The notes: generated by a model from the letters alone, not told the origin. A stretch of 64,000 nucleotides of DNA from an uncultured Christensenella sp. (GCA_910578325.1 CAJTQT010000002.1:1-64000); one strand, 5' to 3'; positions 52,429 through 62,737 are shown, counted from the first letter of the stretch. Translations and numbers: made by a program.

Positions 52429-53672
52429 GCGCATTTAAAATCGACAAAGATATACGCAGATTGCTTATAACGTATACGCTGGTGAATATGCTGTTGTTGC
52501 TGATAATTTTCGGCGCGCTTCTCGGCGGATATGTTGCGGTAACCGCAAAAGCGGGAGAGAAAGCGGTTCAGAACGATGCAGGTGCATATGCTTCCGTACT
52601 GAAACAGTATACTCTTGACGAGATTTTGAAGATGTGTAAAGGAGACGCCGTGAGCGTGGAATTGGGCAATCCGTCGTATATGTTCGGCGTATACAGTATG
52701 CGCGGAGACAATACGTATGAGTTTCATTCCAAATTTAGTTTTTTAAATGTCAACGAACCGAAAATCGGAGGAAAAAGCGATACCTTTGAAAGGCAGAGTA
52801 TAGGCGGTTACGAGTTTGTCACGTATACCACTCCAGTTAAAGACAGCGCAGGCGCATATATAAAAGTTTTTGCGCCCGTCGATTTTTTGACAGAGTCGGA
52901 AAGAATGGTCAAAATTTACAGTATTCCTTTTGTCATCGCGTTTGTCGTGCTATGCGCGGTGGTGTCGTTGCTTTTGGGGTTTATAGAGATTCGTCCTATT
53001 GCGGAAAACTATTATAAGCAGAAAAACTTTATCAACGATATGTCGCACGAGATTCGCACTCCGTTGGCGATAATAAAGGGAAATCTTGAAAACATAAAAC
53101 AGTTTCCCGATTCTAAGATTTCGCAGGTGGGCGACAGCATAGCGGAGTGTTTGGGTGAAGTCGACTATATGAGCAATATGTCGTCGGGACTTTTAAGCAT
53201 TGTACGGGGCGGAAATAAATCGGTAAAGAGGGAAACTCTTCTTAGCGAAGCGGTTTCGGAGGCGGTGGAAAATGCCGCTGATTTGGCAAGTATGAGCAAT
53301 AAGTCGCTAATTGCGTGCATAGATAACTGCGATATTGCCGTTGATAAAGAAAAAATCAAACAACTGATGGACGTTCTTATCGAGAACTCTCTCAAATATA
53401 CCGACGAGGGCGACAGAATCGACGTCAAACTGAAAAATACGAAAGAGGGTTGCGCACTGATTATTTCCGATACGGGAATCGGAGTGGCAAAAAACGAGTT
53501 GGAACTTATATTCGACAGATTTTACAGAGGTGAGAACGTCGGCGATAAACAGGGTACGGGACTCGGGCTTGCCATTGCGAAGACGGTTGTTGAGAGTATG
53601 AACGGTACGATAAAAGCGATGCACAACGTTCCGAAAGGGCTTGAAATTGTCGTTACTCTCAAGAGAGGCTGA
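52425..53672 (+). CDS. Sensor histidine kinase
   Basis: 415 residues. One transmembrane segment at about 19-42, an extracytoplasmic sensor part (about 43-165) with no family I recognise, a second segment at about 168-190, then HisKA with the phosphoacceptor in DMSHEIRTPLAIIKGN (about 210) and HATPase with N-box LIENSLKYTDEGD, G1 DTGIGV and G2 GTGLGLAIAK. Start ATG 52425 lies in the stop of the regulator, behind GGAGAAAG. The first large lipoprotein gene starts 2 bases after its stop. Confidence 0.92.
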   Translation: MSAFKIDKDIRRLLITYTLVNMLLLLIIFGALLGGYVAVTAKAGEKAVQNDAGAYASVLKQYTLDEILKMCKGDAVSVELGNPSYMFGVYSMRGDNTYEFHSKFSFLNVNEPKIGGKSDTFERQSIGGYEFVTYTTPVKDSAGAYIKVFAPVDFLTESERMVKIYSIPFVIAFVVLCAVVSLLLGFIEIRPIAENYYKQKNFINDMSHEIRTPLAIIKGNLENIKQFPDSKISQVGDSIAECLGEVDYMSNMSSGLLSIVRGGNKSVKRETLLSEAVSEAVENAADLASMSNKSLIACIDNCDIAVDKEKIKQLMDVLIENSLKYTDEGDRIDVKLKNTKEGCALIISDTGIGVAKNELELIFDRFYRGENVGDKQGTGLGLAIAKTVVESMNGTIKAMHNVPKGLEIVVTLKRG

Positions 53673-53674
53673 TT

Positions 53675-56662
53675 ATGAGAAAAAAATCGGCGTTCTTATT
53701 GACGGTTGTCGTTATACTTCTGGTAGCCAGCCTGTTTTGTGCCTGCAACGGCAACGATATACAGCCCGGTGTTCCTATAAGTTGGGAAAATTATCTTTCC
53801 GAACTTGCCGACACTGTGGCTGACGGGTTGGAATCCTGCGGTCAGATTATTGCATTCAGTTTTTCGGGGAACGCTTTGTTCGGGGAAAAATATTTTGAAA
53901 TAATTTTGAAAGGCAATATCGATCTTTCAGATATGAACGGCGATAATGTCGCGTTGATTGTAAGCGATTCCGACGGGAAAACTAAGTTTTCGGTCTTGTC
54001 TGACAATAACGATACTTATATAGAGATAGCGCCGAACCCTTATGTGTCCAACGCTAAACTTAAATTACAACAAACTTTTATATTCGGGTTGCTGAGCGGC
54101 GTTTATAATCAGGATGACGGCGTTGACTTTCACGAAAAAGTCAAGCGGGGAATAATTACGTTCGGACGCAGTTTTTTTGAAAGCGCCGACGTGAACGAAG
54201 ATAAGTCAAAATACTCATTTGGCATAAATGGAGAACTTTTAGGTAAACGAATGTTTGAATTTTTTACCGCGCTTTCTTTTGCGGACAAAGAAATTACAAA
54301 CGTTGTACTCGGCATATTCGGAATCAAAAACATCGATGAGTTGTTGTCTAATTTTGACAACGTGGACGGAGATGTGGAATTTTATATAGAAGACGGCAGG
54401 CTTAGCAGAGTTGAAATCGGAGATGCTATAGTCGGAGATATGGGAAAGTCTAATCTCGCTCTGGATATTTCAGTAAGCGGAGAATATGACGCGAGCGTGG
54501 ATGAACTGTTTCCGAAATCGGACGACGGTTATAAAGTCACGAAAGTAGGCAGCACCACTATGGACGGCACGGTTTCTATGATATCATCCGTCGGTAATAA
54601 ATACGCGGTCAAATACGGAATGACATTGAATACGGATATAGATTTGTTTGCGCTTGCACTGAGCGGGTTTAATCTCGACGTTTTGAGCGAAGACAACTTT
54701 TTCCATTTCAGATTGTCGCACAAATGTACTGCTTCCTGTACCGAATACTGCAAGAGCAGAATGTCTTCTGCAAAGGGCGCGGTTGTGGATATAGCGTTTT
54801 CTCCGTCGCACTTCGGCACCCACAACATTTATATCAGTCTAAATATAAAATCGCTTATGAGCAGGGAATATGTCGATGGAATTACAAAATACGTCAAAAG
54901 CATAACGGCATCATCGTTGCCCGATTACTGTATGTTGGTCGTGCCTGCTTCAAAACTCAAAGAAGACGGTGTGTTTTTGAAACTGCTTTACGACACGTAT
55001 ATCAAGATGATGAATATCGGAGTGGGAGAGACGGATACCGTCGACTTAAACCGTATAAGAGAGGAGTTCTCGGACAATAAGTTGGCAGAAACCATACTCG
55101 GCGATATGCTCGGAAGCGAAGAGTACGATATAGATATCCTCAAAATCAGAGTGAACAAAAACGTTTACGGACAGGCTTACGATTACGATATCTATAAAGA
55201 AACGGTTTATTTAATCGATACAGAAGTATCAGGTGTGAAGTCGTACAAGACTCCGCTGGGAAAAGATTATACCGCCTATCGCTGGGAATACGAAGGGCGT
55301 AAGGCTGCAAAAGACGGAGTCAGGACGTACAGTCTGAACAATATATATGATTTGTCCGGTAATAATCTTCTTCACGGAGCGGACGCAGACGGCAATTATG
55401 TGCCTATGAGCGACATCGAAGCAAAAGAACTTGTCGGTTGTTCGCTGAAACTTGATTACGCGGGTTATGACGGGATAAATAAAACTGCCTTCGGTGAAAT
55501 TATGGCGGCGGATGGGATAGACTATCAGAACTTCGACGTTCAGGAAATTACGTTGCGAGTAAAGTATCCCAGTATATTCGACTATACTTTTGAATTCGGA
55601 GATATAACAGAAAAAGTTATGGAAGGCTTTTTCCGTTGCGGAAACGACGAATTTACGCAAACCGTAAAAGTCAATATAAAACTTACAAAGGAAATAGAGA
55701 ACGCGTTCGAGTTTAAATCCGCGGATACCGATAAGGTATATATGCTGACATATATGTCGTCCGCGCCCGAACTGCTCAGCGCATCGGCGTTTATACATTA
55801 CGAAAACGGCGCGGTTAAAGAAATAAGCGCGTTGGGAGTTTCCGATTCGGTGTTGGAAACGAGAGGCATTTTAACAAGATACAGTATTGTCGACTGGGGA
55901 CGCATAACGGTAAAGTTCCGTGTTGCGGGAAGAACGGTCGACAGATACTTCAATATACGTAAGCCTGATTCTTTCGAGTTTACGACGCGCGAGTATACGG
56001 AAAAACTGGGCGAAAGTTGTTATATAGATAACTACGTCACAGTAAGAGCGGTTTATGACGGTCAAAAAGTGACTCTTAAACTGTCGTTAAAGGATTTCTA
56101 TATAAACGGTCTCAGCCTCAACGACGATTCTGCCGATTGGGACCATTATACAAGTTATACCAACAGATACGTTGTTTTCTACAAATCGGGAGACTATAAC
56201 GTGCAGGTGAAAAAACTCGGAGTAGTTTTCGGGGATTATTTGTTGCATATAACGAATAAGTTGGAATCCACGCCGACGTACAAATTCGATACTCAGTCCG
56301 AACTGCCGTCGGTGGTTTTCCCGAACGTGAAAATAAATATAAACGGAAGTATAGTAAATAAAACGCACGGCGATGGAGAGGGCGGTATTCACACTGTTGA
56401 AGTCAAGGTGGAGGAATACGTGGTTTCGGGAACAATGATTCTATATGCCGACGCGGATAAAAACGACTACTCTCTGCAATTAAAGATAGCGTCAGAAACA
56501 GTCGATCCGGACAGTAAAACGGAAGTTTTTTTGCCCGCTCTTGTTATTAACCCTGTAAACTTGCAGATGAGTCTGATTTTCAATAAAGCGGGAACTTACA
56601 GACTGTCGGTACGGCTTGACAGGACGACAGTTTATACAGCAACGATAACGGTAATCGTATAG
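53675..56662 (+). CDS. Large lipoprotein of unknown function (995 residues)
   Basis: Family not recognised. Residues 1-24 form a signal with the atypical lipobox LFCAC (Cys24). The mature part seems to be beta-rich: a first half of LolA/LppX-like sheets (KYFEIILKGNIDLSDMNG; YAVKYGMTLNTDIDLFAL) and a second half of Ig-like segments ending YRLSVRLDRTTVYTATITV. A cysteine cluster, CTASCTEYC, lies near residue 350. It is translated almost directly from the kinase gene and ends at a strong terminator. Similar stretches in the next gene product make the two likely paralogues. It may be the cassette's extracellular sensor or cargo binder. Confidence 0.7.
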   Translation: MRKKSAFLLTVVVILLVASLFCACNGNDIQPGVPISWENYLSELADTVADGLESCGQIIAFSFSGNALFGEKYFEIILKGNIDLSDMNGDNVALIVSDSDGKTKFSVLSDNNDTYIEIAPNPYVSNAKLKLQQTFIFGLLSGVYNQDDGVDFHEKVKRGIITFGRSFFESADVNEDKSKYSFGINGELLGKRMFEFFTALSFADKEITNVVLGIFGIKNIDELLSNFDNVDGDVEFYIEDGRLSRVEIGDAIVGDMGKSNLALDISVSGEYDASVDELFPKSDDGYKVTKVGSTTMDGTVSMISSVGNKYAVKYGMTLNTDIDLFALALSGFNLDVLSEDNFFHFRLSHKCTASCTEYCKSRMSSAKGAVVDIAFSPSHFGTHNIYISLNIKSLMSREYVDGITKYVKSITASSLPDYCMLVVPASKLKEDGVFLKLLYDTYIKMMNIGVGETDTVDLNRIREEFSDNKLAETILGDMLGSEEYDIDILKIRVNKNVYGQAYDYDIYKETVYLIDTEVSGVKSYKTPLGKDYTAYRWEYEGRKAAKDGVRTYSLNNIYDLSGNNLLHGADADGNYVPMSDIEAKELVGCSLKLDYAGYDGINKTAFGEIMAADGIDYQNFDVQEITLRVKYPSIFDYTFEFGDITEKVMEGFFRCGNDEFTQTVKVNIKLTKEIENAFEFKSADTDKVYMLTYMSSAPELLSASAFIHYENGAVKEISALGVSDSVLETRGILTRYSIVDWGRITVKFRVAGRTVDRYFNIRKPDSFEFTTREYTEKLGESCYIDNYVTVRAVYDGQKVTLKLSLKDFYINGLSLNDDSADWDHYTSYTNRYVVFYKSGDYNVQVKKLGVVFGDYLLHITNKLESTPTYKFDTQSELPSVVFPNVKININGSIVNKTHGDGEGGIHTVEVKVEEYVVSGTMILYADADKNDYSLQLKIASETVDPDSKTEVFLPALVINPVNLQMSLIFNKAGTYRLSVRLDRTTVYTATITVIV

Positions 56663-56683
56663 TTTAGTTTTAGTCGGTGTTTT

Positions 56684-56717
56684 GAGCGCAACGCGATATA
56701 AGCGTTGCGCTCTTTTT
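56684..56717 (+). terminator. Terminator of the two-component/lipoprotein operon
   Basis: Perfect 11-bp stem GAGCGCAACGC/GCGTTGCGCTC, 7-base loop, T5. Confidence 0.85.
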
Positions 56718-56847
56718 GTTATATTATCATTAAATAAATTTTAAACATTTAAAGCCGAATTTATCTTAATAATAAGAATTGTCAGAAAAAAGAGGTAAAA
56801 TTTTCGATATTTTTATACAAAAACCCGAAATTTAATTTTAATTTAAT

Positions 56848-56877
56848 TTGTTTGATATGTTTTTGCAATACTATGAT
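56848..56877 (+). promoter_or_regulatory. Candidate promoter of the second lipoprotein gene
   Basis: -35 TTGTTT (56848-56853), 18-base spacer, -10 TATGAT (56872-56877), in a very AT-rich spacer. Confidence 0.4.
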
Positions 56878-56931
56878 ATTGTCAGAATAGGAGAACTATA
56901 TTCTGCACATAAAAATTATGGGGGCATATTT

Positions 56932-59900
56932 ATGAAAAAACATTCTTTTAAACTTATGCTGATTGCGCTTATCGTAGTCATCTGTTTGGGAACTGTTGTT
57001 TTGGCGGCGTGCAATCCGGATACTCCTTCGGGCTCAACCGATTACAGCAAACCCACTGGCACTATGTTAAACGAAATAGTCGGCAAAATCACATCGAGTA
57101 TGAGTTTCGGAGAGAGTTTCGGCGTCGATGTCAGCGCGGCTTTTGCTATCGATGACAAAACGGCGGCAAACAAAGACGTCACTTACAGACTCACGGTCAA
57201 AGGAAATGCGGACGGCAGGGCGGACGCAGCCGAAGACGCGACGAATTTCGTTATCGATTTGGTTGAACAGAAAGGCGAAACAAAAAACAGCCTGCTCAGC
57301 ATTGCTTACGAGGCTATCGAGGACGAACCGTTTTTCTTTGTCAGCATACTCGGAAGCGATTATAAGAAAATCAACGGATATTCTCTTGCGTCTCTTTATA
57401 AGATGACTCAAAAGGGCAACGCAACTTCCGCAGCGGAAGACGATCTGGACATCGGTCTTGTAATCGATGCCATTATTCCTATTCTCTTTGGCGAAGACGG
57501 CACTGTTAAAGATAACGTTTACACCTTGGATTTCGATTTCGGAAAGACGGTTGCGGGCATTGTTGAAAACAAGAACGCAATTCTAACTGTCCTCGGAATG
57601 ACGAGCGAGCAACTCGACGCGCTTGTCGCACAGTATCTCGGAAACCTCAGTTATGAGCAGAACGGAGAAACTATAAACGTAAGCGACGTAGATACTCTCA
57701 AAGCGTTTTTGCAGAGAACTTACGGCATCAAGGGCAAGATAGAATTTAAATTTGACGCAAACGATAAATTCGTAAGCGCGAACGCAAGTTTCGATTATAA
57801 GAATAAAGGCGAAGACAAAGCAAATTATACGCTTTCTATTGAAAAAGCGGAAATCGGCACAGTTACGACTCCCGTTGACGCCTTCAAAGATTTCGCAATG
57901 TCATCGTCCGAGCGTAAGAATGCTCAGGCGGTTAATGCACTCAATTTCTCACTCAAAGGCAATGCTACGGGTTATAATGCAGACGGAGAGCCTATTCACA
58001 ATTATACTATCGAAGTTCAATCCGATATCGACGCATTCGAACTGATAGGACTGCTTAACGGTACGAATAAAGAAAATATTGTAGCGACGCTTAAAAAACT
58101 CGGATATTTTCATCTTGAAATAAACGAGGTGTTTGAAGATAAAGAACCACTCAACATCATTATGCTTCACAGCAAGTTCGAAGAGGGTTTTGCAGTCGTC
58201 AATTTGAATGCATATAAAGCAATTTTATACAATGTAGGACTCGGCGGAGTGTATGATTTCGATACTCTAATCGACGTTATCGGAATGATCGGCGAGGGCG
58301 GAGAGGACGAGAATCCCGAAGAATCCGCAAGCATAATCGACACTCTTAAAAATGTCATAACAAGCGTAAAGGATGTGCTGGGATACTTCACGTTTGAAAA
58401 TATGAAGGAAGACGGCGTAACCGTTGCGCTCAACGACCTTGTGTATAAGATTTGCGATATGGCAGGACTTGACACAAGCGGTCTTGTCGGCTCCGCGATA
58501 GGTGCTATTGTCGGTTGCGACAAAATGAATATAAAACTTCAAACTCCGACCTTCGGCACTTGCGAGACAGTTGAAACGTCCACAATAAAGGGCGGAATCA
58601 GAGAAACGTCTAATCTTAATAACAATAAAGTCGGCGAATACGACTTATCGGCGTCACGTTACAGCCTCATCAAATCAATCAAATCCATTGACGGACTGAG
58701 TGTAAAATTATTGCAGGGCGAAAGCAATCTGGCAAGATTCTTCAAGGGCTATGTTGCTTATGACAAGGTTATTCTTATGACAGGCGTCGACCTTGCAGAC
58801 AACGAAATTCAAACAAGCGGCTTTATTATGGCAGTGAAAGGACTTGACGTCACTAAACCCGGAAAGCAAAAAGTTACTTTCTATATCGCAATAGCGAACG
58901 ACCTGCTTTCTCTCAATTCGTTCTTTACACTTGACGACCTGCTTCCGCTTTCGGGTACTATTAAGTTTGAAACCGAAATAGAAGTTGTTCCATTTGATAA
59001 GACTGCAGAAGTCACTGTTTCTAATCTCAAGGCAGAAGAACAAACTGTTCTTGCAGGAGGGAAGAAAGCCTTCGACGTCATCAGAGAGAAGACTTACGGC
59101 GCGGATACGATTATGACAATCGCGGGCATCGGCGAATTCAAGATGACCGATAGCGACGTCAGAGTGATTGACGAGGACGGCAAAGACGTTACAGCAGATG
59201 TTGTAAACGAAAGCGGTTATATAACAGTTGCAGGTACCTACAGCACTAAACTTTTGTTTGCCGGTTATGAAACGAACTGCTGCACGATTAAAGTAGAAGA
59301 CGCTATTGCCGAACGTGTTGACGGCAAGACCGAACAGGAGAGCATATCGCTCGGAGGCACGTGGAACTTCGGCGAGTACAAAGCATACGCTGTGGCAGCC
59401 GACGGCACTAAGACGGAATCTTCCGTTGCCGCGCAATACAGAATGGGCGGTACGACTCTTAAATCGCTCGATGAGGTATTCGATATCGAAAACGGCGTCT
59501 ACACACTCAAAAAGGATTTGAGTTTTGTCGGCAAGAACTTTACCGTCAGATTCAATAACGTCGTGACCGAAAGCGGATTAAAAAAGACCGTAGACGTAAA
59601 TATTCCTGTCGTATCCGATTATTCGGTGAGTACGCTCGGCAGTATGTATTTCGGTATGTCTATAAGCAACAAACTTGTTTTGACGGTTGGTGAGACAGAG
59701 TTCAATATCGTGCTTAAAGACGGTAACTGGGTTGCCGTTGACAAAGACGGAACGACTAAAAATGTTGAACTTACTTTCGAATGGGATAAGAGTAAGACTG
59801 CGGTAGAATTTTCGGCAGACGGATTTATCAATAACTATCCCAACGAAAACAAATCCGGATACCGCAGCAATAAAATCAATTACAGTCTCAAGGTTGACGG

Positions 59901-60252
59901 ATACTATCTTAACGCATCCTTTACCGCTTATGAAATGTACGCGATAAACAAGTCCTCGGCAAAAGTCGGTAATAAACTTGACGGATATATTGAAAAAGTC
60001 GACGTTATGGAGTATGCCGTGGACGGCGAGTCCCGAGTTCTTGAATTCAAATACGGCCCCGAAGGTTATGCAATTTATGTAAAAGGCACCGATACCAAAG
60101 TGTATGACGTTACTGTCACGGTGGAGTTGGGCGGCGCCGAAGTCGAACTTGTAGACGGCGCATTTACAGAGACAGGTAAGTACAAAGTGACTTACAGTGC
60201 GACAATAAACGGTGTCGAACAGACGTTCTTCCACGACGTAACCGTTAAATAA
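56932..60252 (+). CDS. Large lipoprotein of unknown function (1106 residues)
   Basis: Family not recognised. Signal 1-26 with classic lipobox VLAAC (Cys27), then a Ser/Thr/Pro linker. About 35-330 and 350-560 are two beta-rich blocks (VTYRLTVKGNADG; YTIEVQSDIDAFELIGLL) that parallel blocks of the preceding lipoprotein. From about 690 several Ig-like segments follow, ending GKYKVTYSATINGVEQTFF. The ATG at 56932 fits the signal peptide; the frame opens 28 codons earlier without one. Paralogue-like relation to the 995-residue protein is from visual comparison only. Confidence 0.7.
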   Translation: MKKHSFKLMLIALIVVICLGTVVLAACNPDTPSGSTDYSKPTGTMLNEIVGKITSSMSFGESFGVDVSAAFAIDDKTAANKDVTYRLTVKGNADGRADAAEDATNFVIDLVEQKGETKNSLLSIAYEAIEDEPFFFVSILGSDYKKINGYSLASLYKMTQKGNATSAAEDDLDIGLVIDAIIPILFGEDGTVKDNVYTLDFDFGKTVAGIVENKNAILTVLGMTSEQLDALVAQYLGNLSYEQNGETINVSDVDTLKAFLQRTYGIKGKIEFKFDANDKFVSANASFDYKNKGEDKANYTLSIEKAEIGTVTTPVDAFKDFAMSSSERKNAQAVNALNFSLKGNATGYNADGEPIHNYTIEVQSDIDAFELIGLLNGTNKENIVATLKKLGYFHLEINEVFEDKEPLNIIMLHSKFEEGFAVVNLNAYKAILYNVGLGGVYDFDTLIDVIGMIGEGGEDENPEESASIIDTLKNVITSVKDVLGYFTFENMKEDGVTVALNDLVYKICDMAGLDTSGLVGSAIGAIVGCDKMNIKLQTPTFGTCETVETSTIKGGIRETSNLNNNKVGEYDLSASRYSLIKSIKSIDGLSVKLLQGESNLARFFKGYVAYDKVILMTGVDLADNEIQTSGFIMAVKGLDVTKPGKQKVTFYIAIANDLLSLNSFFTLDDLLPLSGTIKFETEIEVVPFDKTAEVTVSNLKAEEQTVLAGGKKAFDVIREKTYGADTIMTIAGIGEFKMTDSDVRVIDEDGKDVTADVVNESGYITVAGTYSTKLLFAGYETNCCTIKVEDAIAERVDGKTEQESISLGGTWNFGEYKAYAVAADGTKTESSVAAQYRMGGTTLKSLDEVFDIENGVYTLKKDLSFVGKNFTVRFNNVVTESGLKKTVDVNIPVVSDYSVSTLGSMYFGMSISNKLVLTVGETEFNIVLKDGNWVAVDKDGTTKNVELTFEWDKSKTAVEFSADGFINNYPNENKSGYRSNKINYSLKVDGYYLNASFTAYEMYAINKSSAKVGNKLDGYIEKVDVMEYAVDGESRVLEFKYGPEGYAIYVKGTDTKVYDVTVTVELGGAEVELVDGAFTETGKYKVTYSATINGVEQTFFHDVTVK

Positions 60253-60263
60253 GTATAAATTTT

Positions 60264-60333
60264 GGAGGGATAATGCGCTTGCAATACCGGTCTCTTGCCC
60301 GAATTGCTTTGATATGCAGGCGATTATTCCTCC
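60264..60333 (+). promoter_or_regulatory. Long-range stem hiding a ribosome site
   Basis: GGAGGGATAAT (60264-60274) pairs with ATTATTCCTCC (60323-60333) over 11 bp with one G-U pair. The 5' arm holds the ribosome site and the first two bases of the ATG of a small ORF. GCAAT/ATTGC inside the loop adds an inner stem. Confidence 0.55.
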
Positions 60334-60359
60334 GAAAAGTTAATCTATACGAATTATAG
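60273..60359 (+). CDS. Possible 28-residue basic leader peptide
   Basis: ATG at 60273 follows GGAGGG by four bases; the frame ends at TAG 60357-60359, 9 bases before the next gene. The peptide begins MRLQYRSLARIALICRR and has eight Arg/Lys in 28 residues with alternating hydrophobic residues. It could be a leader peptide whose translation opens the stem, a small membrane-active protein, or chance. Confidence 0.35.
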   Translation: MRLQYRSLARIALICRRLFLRKVNLYEL

Positions 60360-60368
60360 GGGTATAAA

Positions 60369-61601
60369 ATGAATAAAGCGATTTTATATAAAGCGCTGAA
60401 AAGTATCTTCTTCCTCGCGGGCTTCCCGCTTCTGATAATACTTATGATTATCACGATGGCGCCGATGTTCGGCACCGAGGTTTTAGGAAATCACGCGCAA
60501 AATTGGATTATCGCATTTACGGTAATCTGGGTAGTATTGCTCATAATCCACTTCCTCCTTGAAAAATTCATAGGAGAAAAGAGTGAGGCTCACCACAAGG
60601 TGGTCCTTGTGGTGATGTCCGCACTCTCCATTCTGTGCATACTGCTTCCGTCCGCTATCTTCGACGCGGTGACGCGTCCCAAATACGAAGCGGCTCAAAA
60701 GCAGTTGGTGGGAGAGGTTGACATTAAGAACTACGACGCCGTCGCAGGGTGGCACAGAGATTTCACCAAACGCTATGACAGCGACGTTTACGTTCTTATA
60801 AACGAAAATTACGATTTTATCAAACAGTACGGAATGGAACACACCTATTCCGAATGGTACGACAACGCCGATAAAGAGCATAATCTCGGATATAAGTACG
60901 GCTCTTTCGAAAAAGCGAAAGTGCTGACCGAGCAGAAACTCGAAGCGTTGAGAAACCTTGAAGCGGCGAAAGCGGAACTTGCAGAAATCGAAGCCGAAAT
61001 CGACGTCAAACTTCAATCGAGCAAAGCGGCTGACGAAGCCCTTGCTCAAAACCCGAACGACGAGGCTCTCGTAAAAGCGGCGGAAGAAGCCCGCAAGGCA
61101 TACGACGATATTCTCGCAGAAAAGGAAGAGGACCTTGTCAGACTTAAAGGTTCACGCGTAGACATAACCGAATATAAGGGCGAAATCGTCGATATTCTGC
61201 TTGCTGCGATAAAGGACAAAGACCTTCTTCCCGACGGATTGACGCTCAATCTTTTGGGTATAGACATTCCCGTTGGCGACCTTCTCGACCTCGTGATGCA
61301 ATATGCTGGCGGATTCCTCAATGCTGAAACCATCAACGGACTTATTCCCGACGTGATTTACACGGGTATGGGCCCCCAGACCGTGTCGACTTATCAGAAA
61401 GCGGTTGACGGTTCGGACAGCGATTTGTCGCTTGCGGACGCTCAGAAACTCAATTTCAAGTACACATACTATCCTTCGGTACTTGCCGGCGGCGCAATGA
61501 AATACGTCTGCTACGTATGCGTGGGTATAGTGGTTCTGAGCCTGTTCCTCACAGATTACTTTGCTAAGAAACAGAAAGAGGAGGAAAAGAAAAATGACTG
61601 A
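60369..61601 (+). CDS. Membrane protein of unknown function with coiled coil
   Basis: 410 residues. Three hydrophobic segments near 10-32, 46-65 and 76-98, a soluble part of about 260 residues, and a last segment near 371-392 followed by a Lys/Glu tail. The soluble part contains a strong coiled coil (about 180-265; LEAAKAELAEIEAEIDVKL). It has a GGGG site and overlaps the next gene, whose product has the same topology, by 8 bases. I know no family for it. Confidence 0.7.
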   Translation: MNKAILYKALKSIFFLAGFPLLIILMIITMAPMFGTEVLGNHAQNWIIAFTVIWVVLLIIHFLLEKFIGEKSEAHHKVVLVVMSALSILCILLPSAIFDAVTRPKYEAAQKQLVGEVDIKNYDAVAGWHRDFTKRYDSDVYVLINENYDFIKQYGMEHTYSEWYDNADKEHNLGYKYGSFEKAKVLTEQKLEALRNLEAAKAELAEIEAEIDVKLQSSKAADEALAQNPNDEALVKAAEEARKAYDDILAEKEEDLVRLKGSRVDITEYKGEIVDILLAAIKDKDLLPDGLTLNLLGIDIPVGDLLDLVMQYAGGFLNAETINGLIPDVIYTGMGPQTVSTYQKAVDGSDSDLSLADAQKLNFKYTYYPSVLAGGAMKYVCYVCVGIVVLSLFLTDYFAKKQKEEEKKND

Positions 61602-62715
61602 GAAAAAATGGCTTTATCCTTTGATCAACATCCTTCTCTATGCGGTTGGCTTCCCGATTATGTTCATCGTGGCTCTTGTCGAGTCTCTGAAATGGAACAG
61701 TTACGGGATGTACGGAGCGTCCTCATTCGCGCCTTTGATTGCGGTTATCATAATCGCGGTTATCGTGCTCGGCGTACAGGCTCTTGTGTACAATCTTTGC
61801 AAGAAGAAATGCAAAACAGGCAAATCGCTTATGCTCAAAATGGCGTGCATTCCTCTTGCGGTCATCGTAGGTCTGTTCGGAATACTTGATATAGCAATGC
61901 CTCCGCTTCTCAAATCCGCAACGTCGAATACCATACTTTACGAAGACGTGGTGTACGATTATCAGGGTATGCACGAGCAGATTTACGCCAGAGTAGAGGC
62001 GTTTAAAGCGAAGAACGGTCTGGATGAATCCGTCAAATATACCGACGAAGAATTCCAGAGAATTTTCAAGCCCATTTACAAGAGTATGAACGACGCATAC
62101 AAGTCTTTCGATCCTCTTGCCATTGAAATCGCGCTTGACAAACCCGATATGTTGCAGGCTATTTCCAACGGCGATTTCCCGATTGAACTTGCCGCGACTC
62201 TGTTGCTTAAAACGTCCGGAAAGCCCAACGAGAGCGATCACAATCTGACTGTAAATCAAATTCTTTCTATGAACCTGCTTAAAATAGTCAACGTTGTGCT
62301 CGACGCAGTAAACAACGGCCTCGATTTCAGCGATACCGCAAAACTCAACGAAATAGTAAACTCAATTCTTGTTTACAAAGAGTTTGACGGCATCAGATGG
62401 AACATATTCAATATTCTCGGAAACAATATGCTTTTCCCCGACGTTGACCCCAACGCGGAAATAGTGCAGTACGTTTACAACGAATGGGGCGATATCGAGA
62501 GCGAAGAAGTCATCGGCGCGGCTCTGGGCTATCAGGATATGGCGTGGCTTGACGGCATTCCGATGATGTTCTTTATCCCGCTTATGTCGATGAGAGTAGT
62601 ATTCTACGTGTTCGCAGCATTGCTTACGCTGTTCGCGGTTGCGCAATACTTCGTATCGGAAGCATACGCAAACAAATTCTCCAAGACTTTCTCTTATATA
62701 ATGCTTAAACACTGA
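61594..62715 (+). CDS. Membrane protein of unknown function, sibling of the preceding one
   Basis: 373 residues with the topology of its neighbour: segments near 9-28, 40-63 and 74-95, a soluble middle of about 220 residues, and segments near 322-350. The openings compare well (KSIFFLAGFPLLIILMI against NILLYAVGFPIMFIVAL), suggesting an old duplication. The coiled coil is absent. The ATG at 61594, behind GAGGAGG, overlaps the previous stop; an earlier in-frame start is inside the preceding gene. It ends at a terminator. Confidence 0.7.
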   Translation: MTEKKWLYPLINILLYAVGFPIMFIVALVESLKWNSYGMYGASSFAPLIAVIIIAVIVLGVQALVYNLCKKKCKTGKSLMLKMACIPLAVIVGLFGILDIAMPPLLKSATSNTILYEDVVYDYQGMHEQIYARVEAFKAKNGLDESVKYTDEEFQRIFKPIYKSMNDAYKSFDPLAIEIALDKPDMLQAISNGDFPIELAATLLLKTSGKPNESDHNLTVNQILSMNLLKIVNVVLDAVNNGLDFSDTAKLNEIVNSILVYKEFDGIRWNIFNILGNNMLFPDVDPNAEIVQYVYNEWGDIESEEVIGAALGYQDMAWLDGIPMMFFIPLMSMRVVFYVFAALLTLFAVAQYFVSEAYANKFSKTFSYIMLKH

Positions 62716-62737
62716 CGTGTTTGAGAATCTCCCGAGA

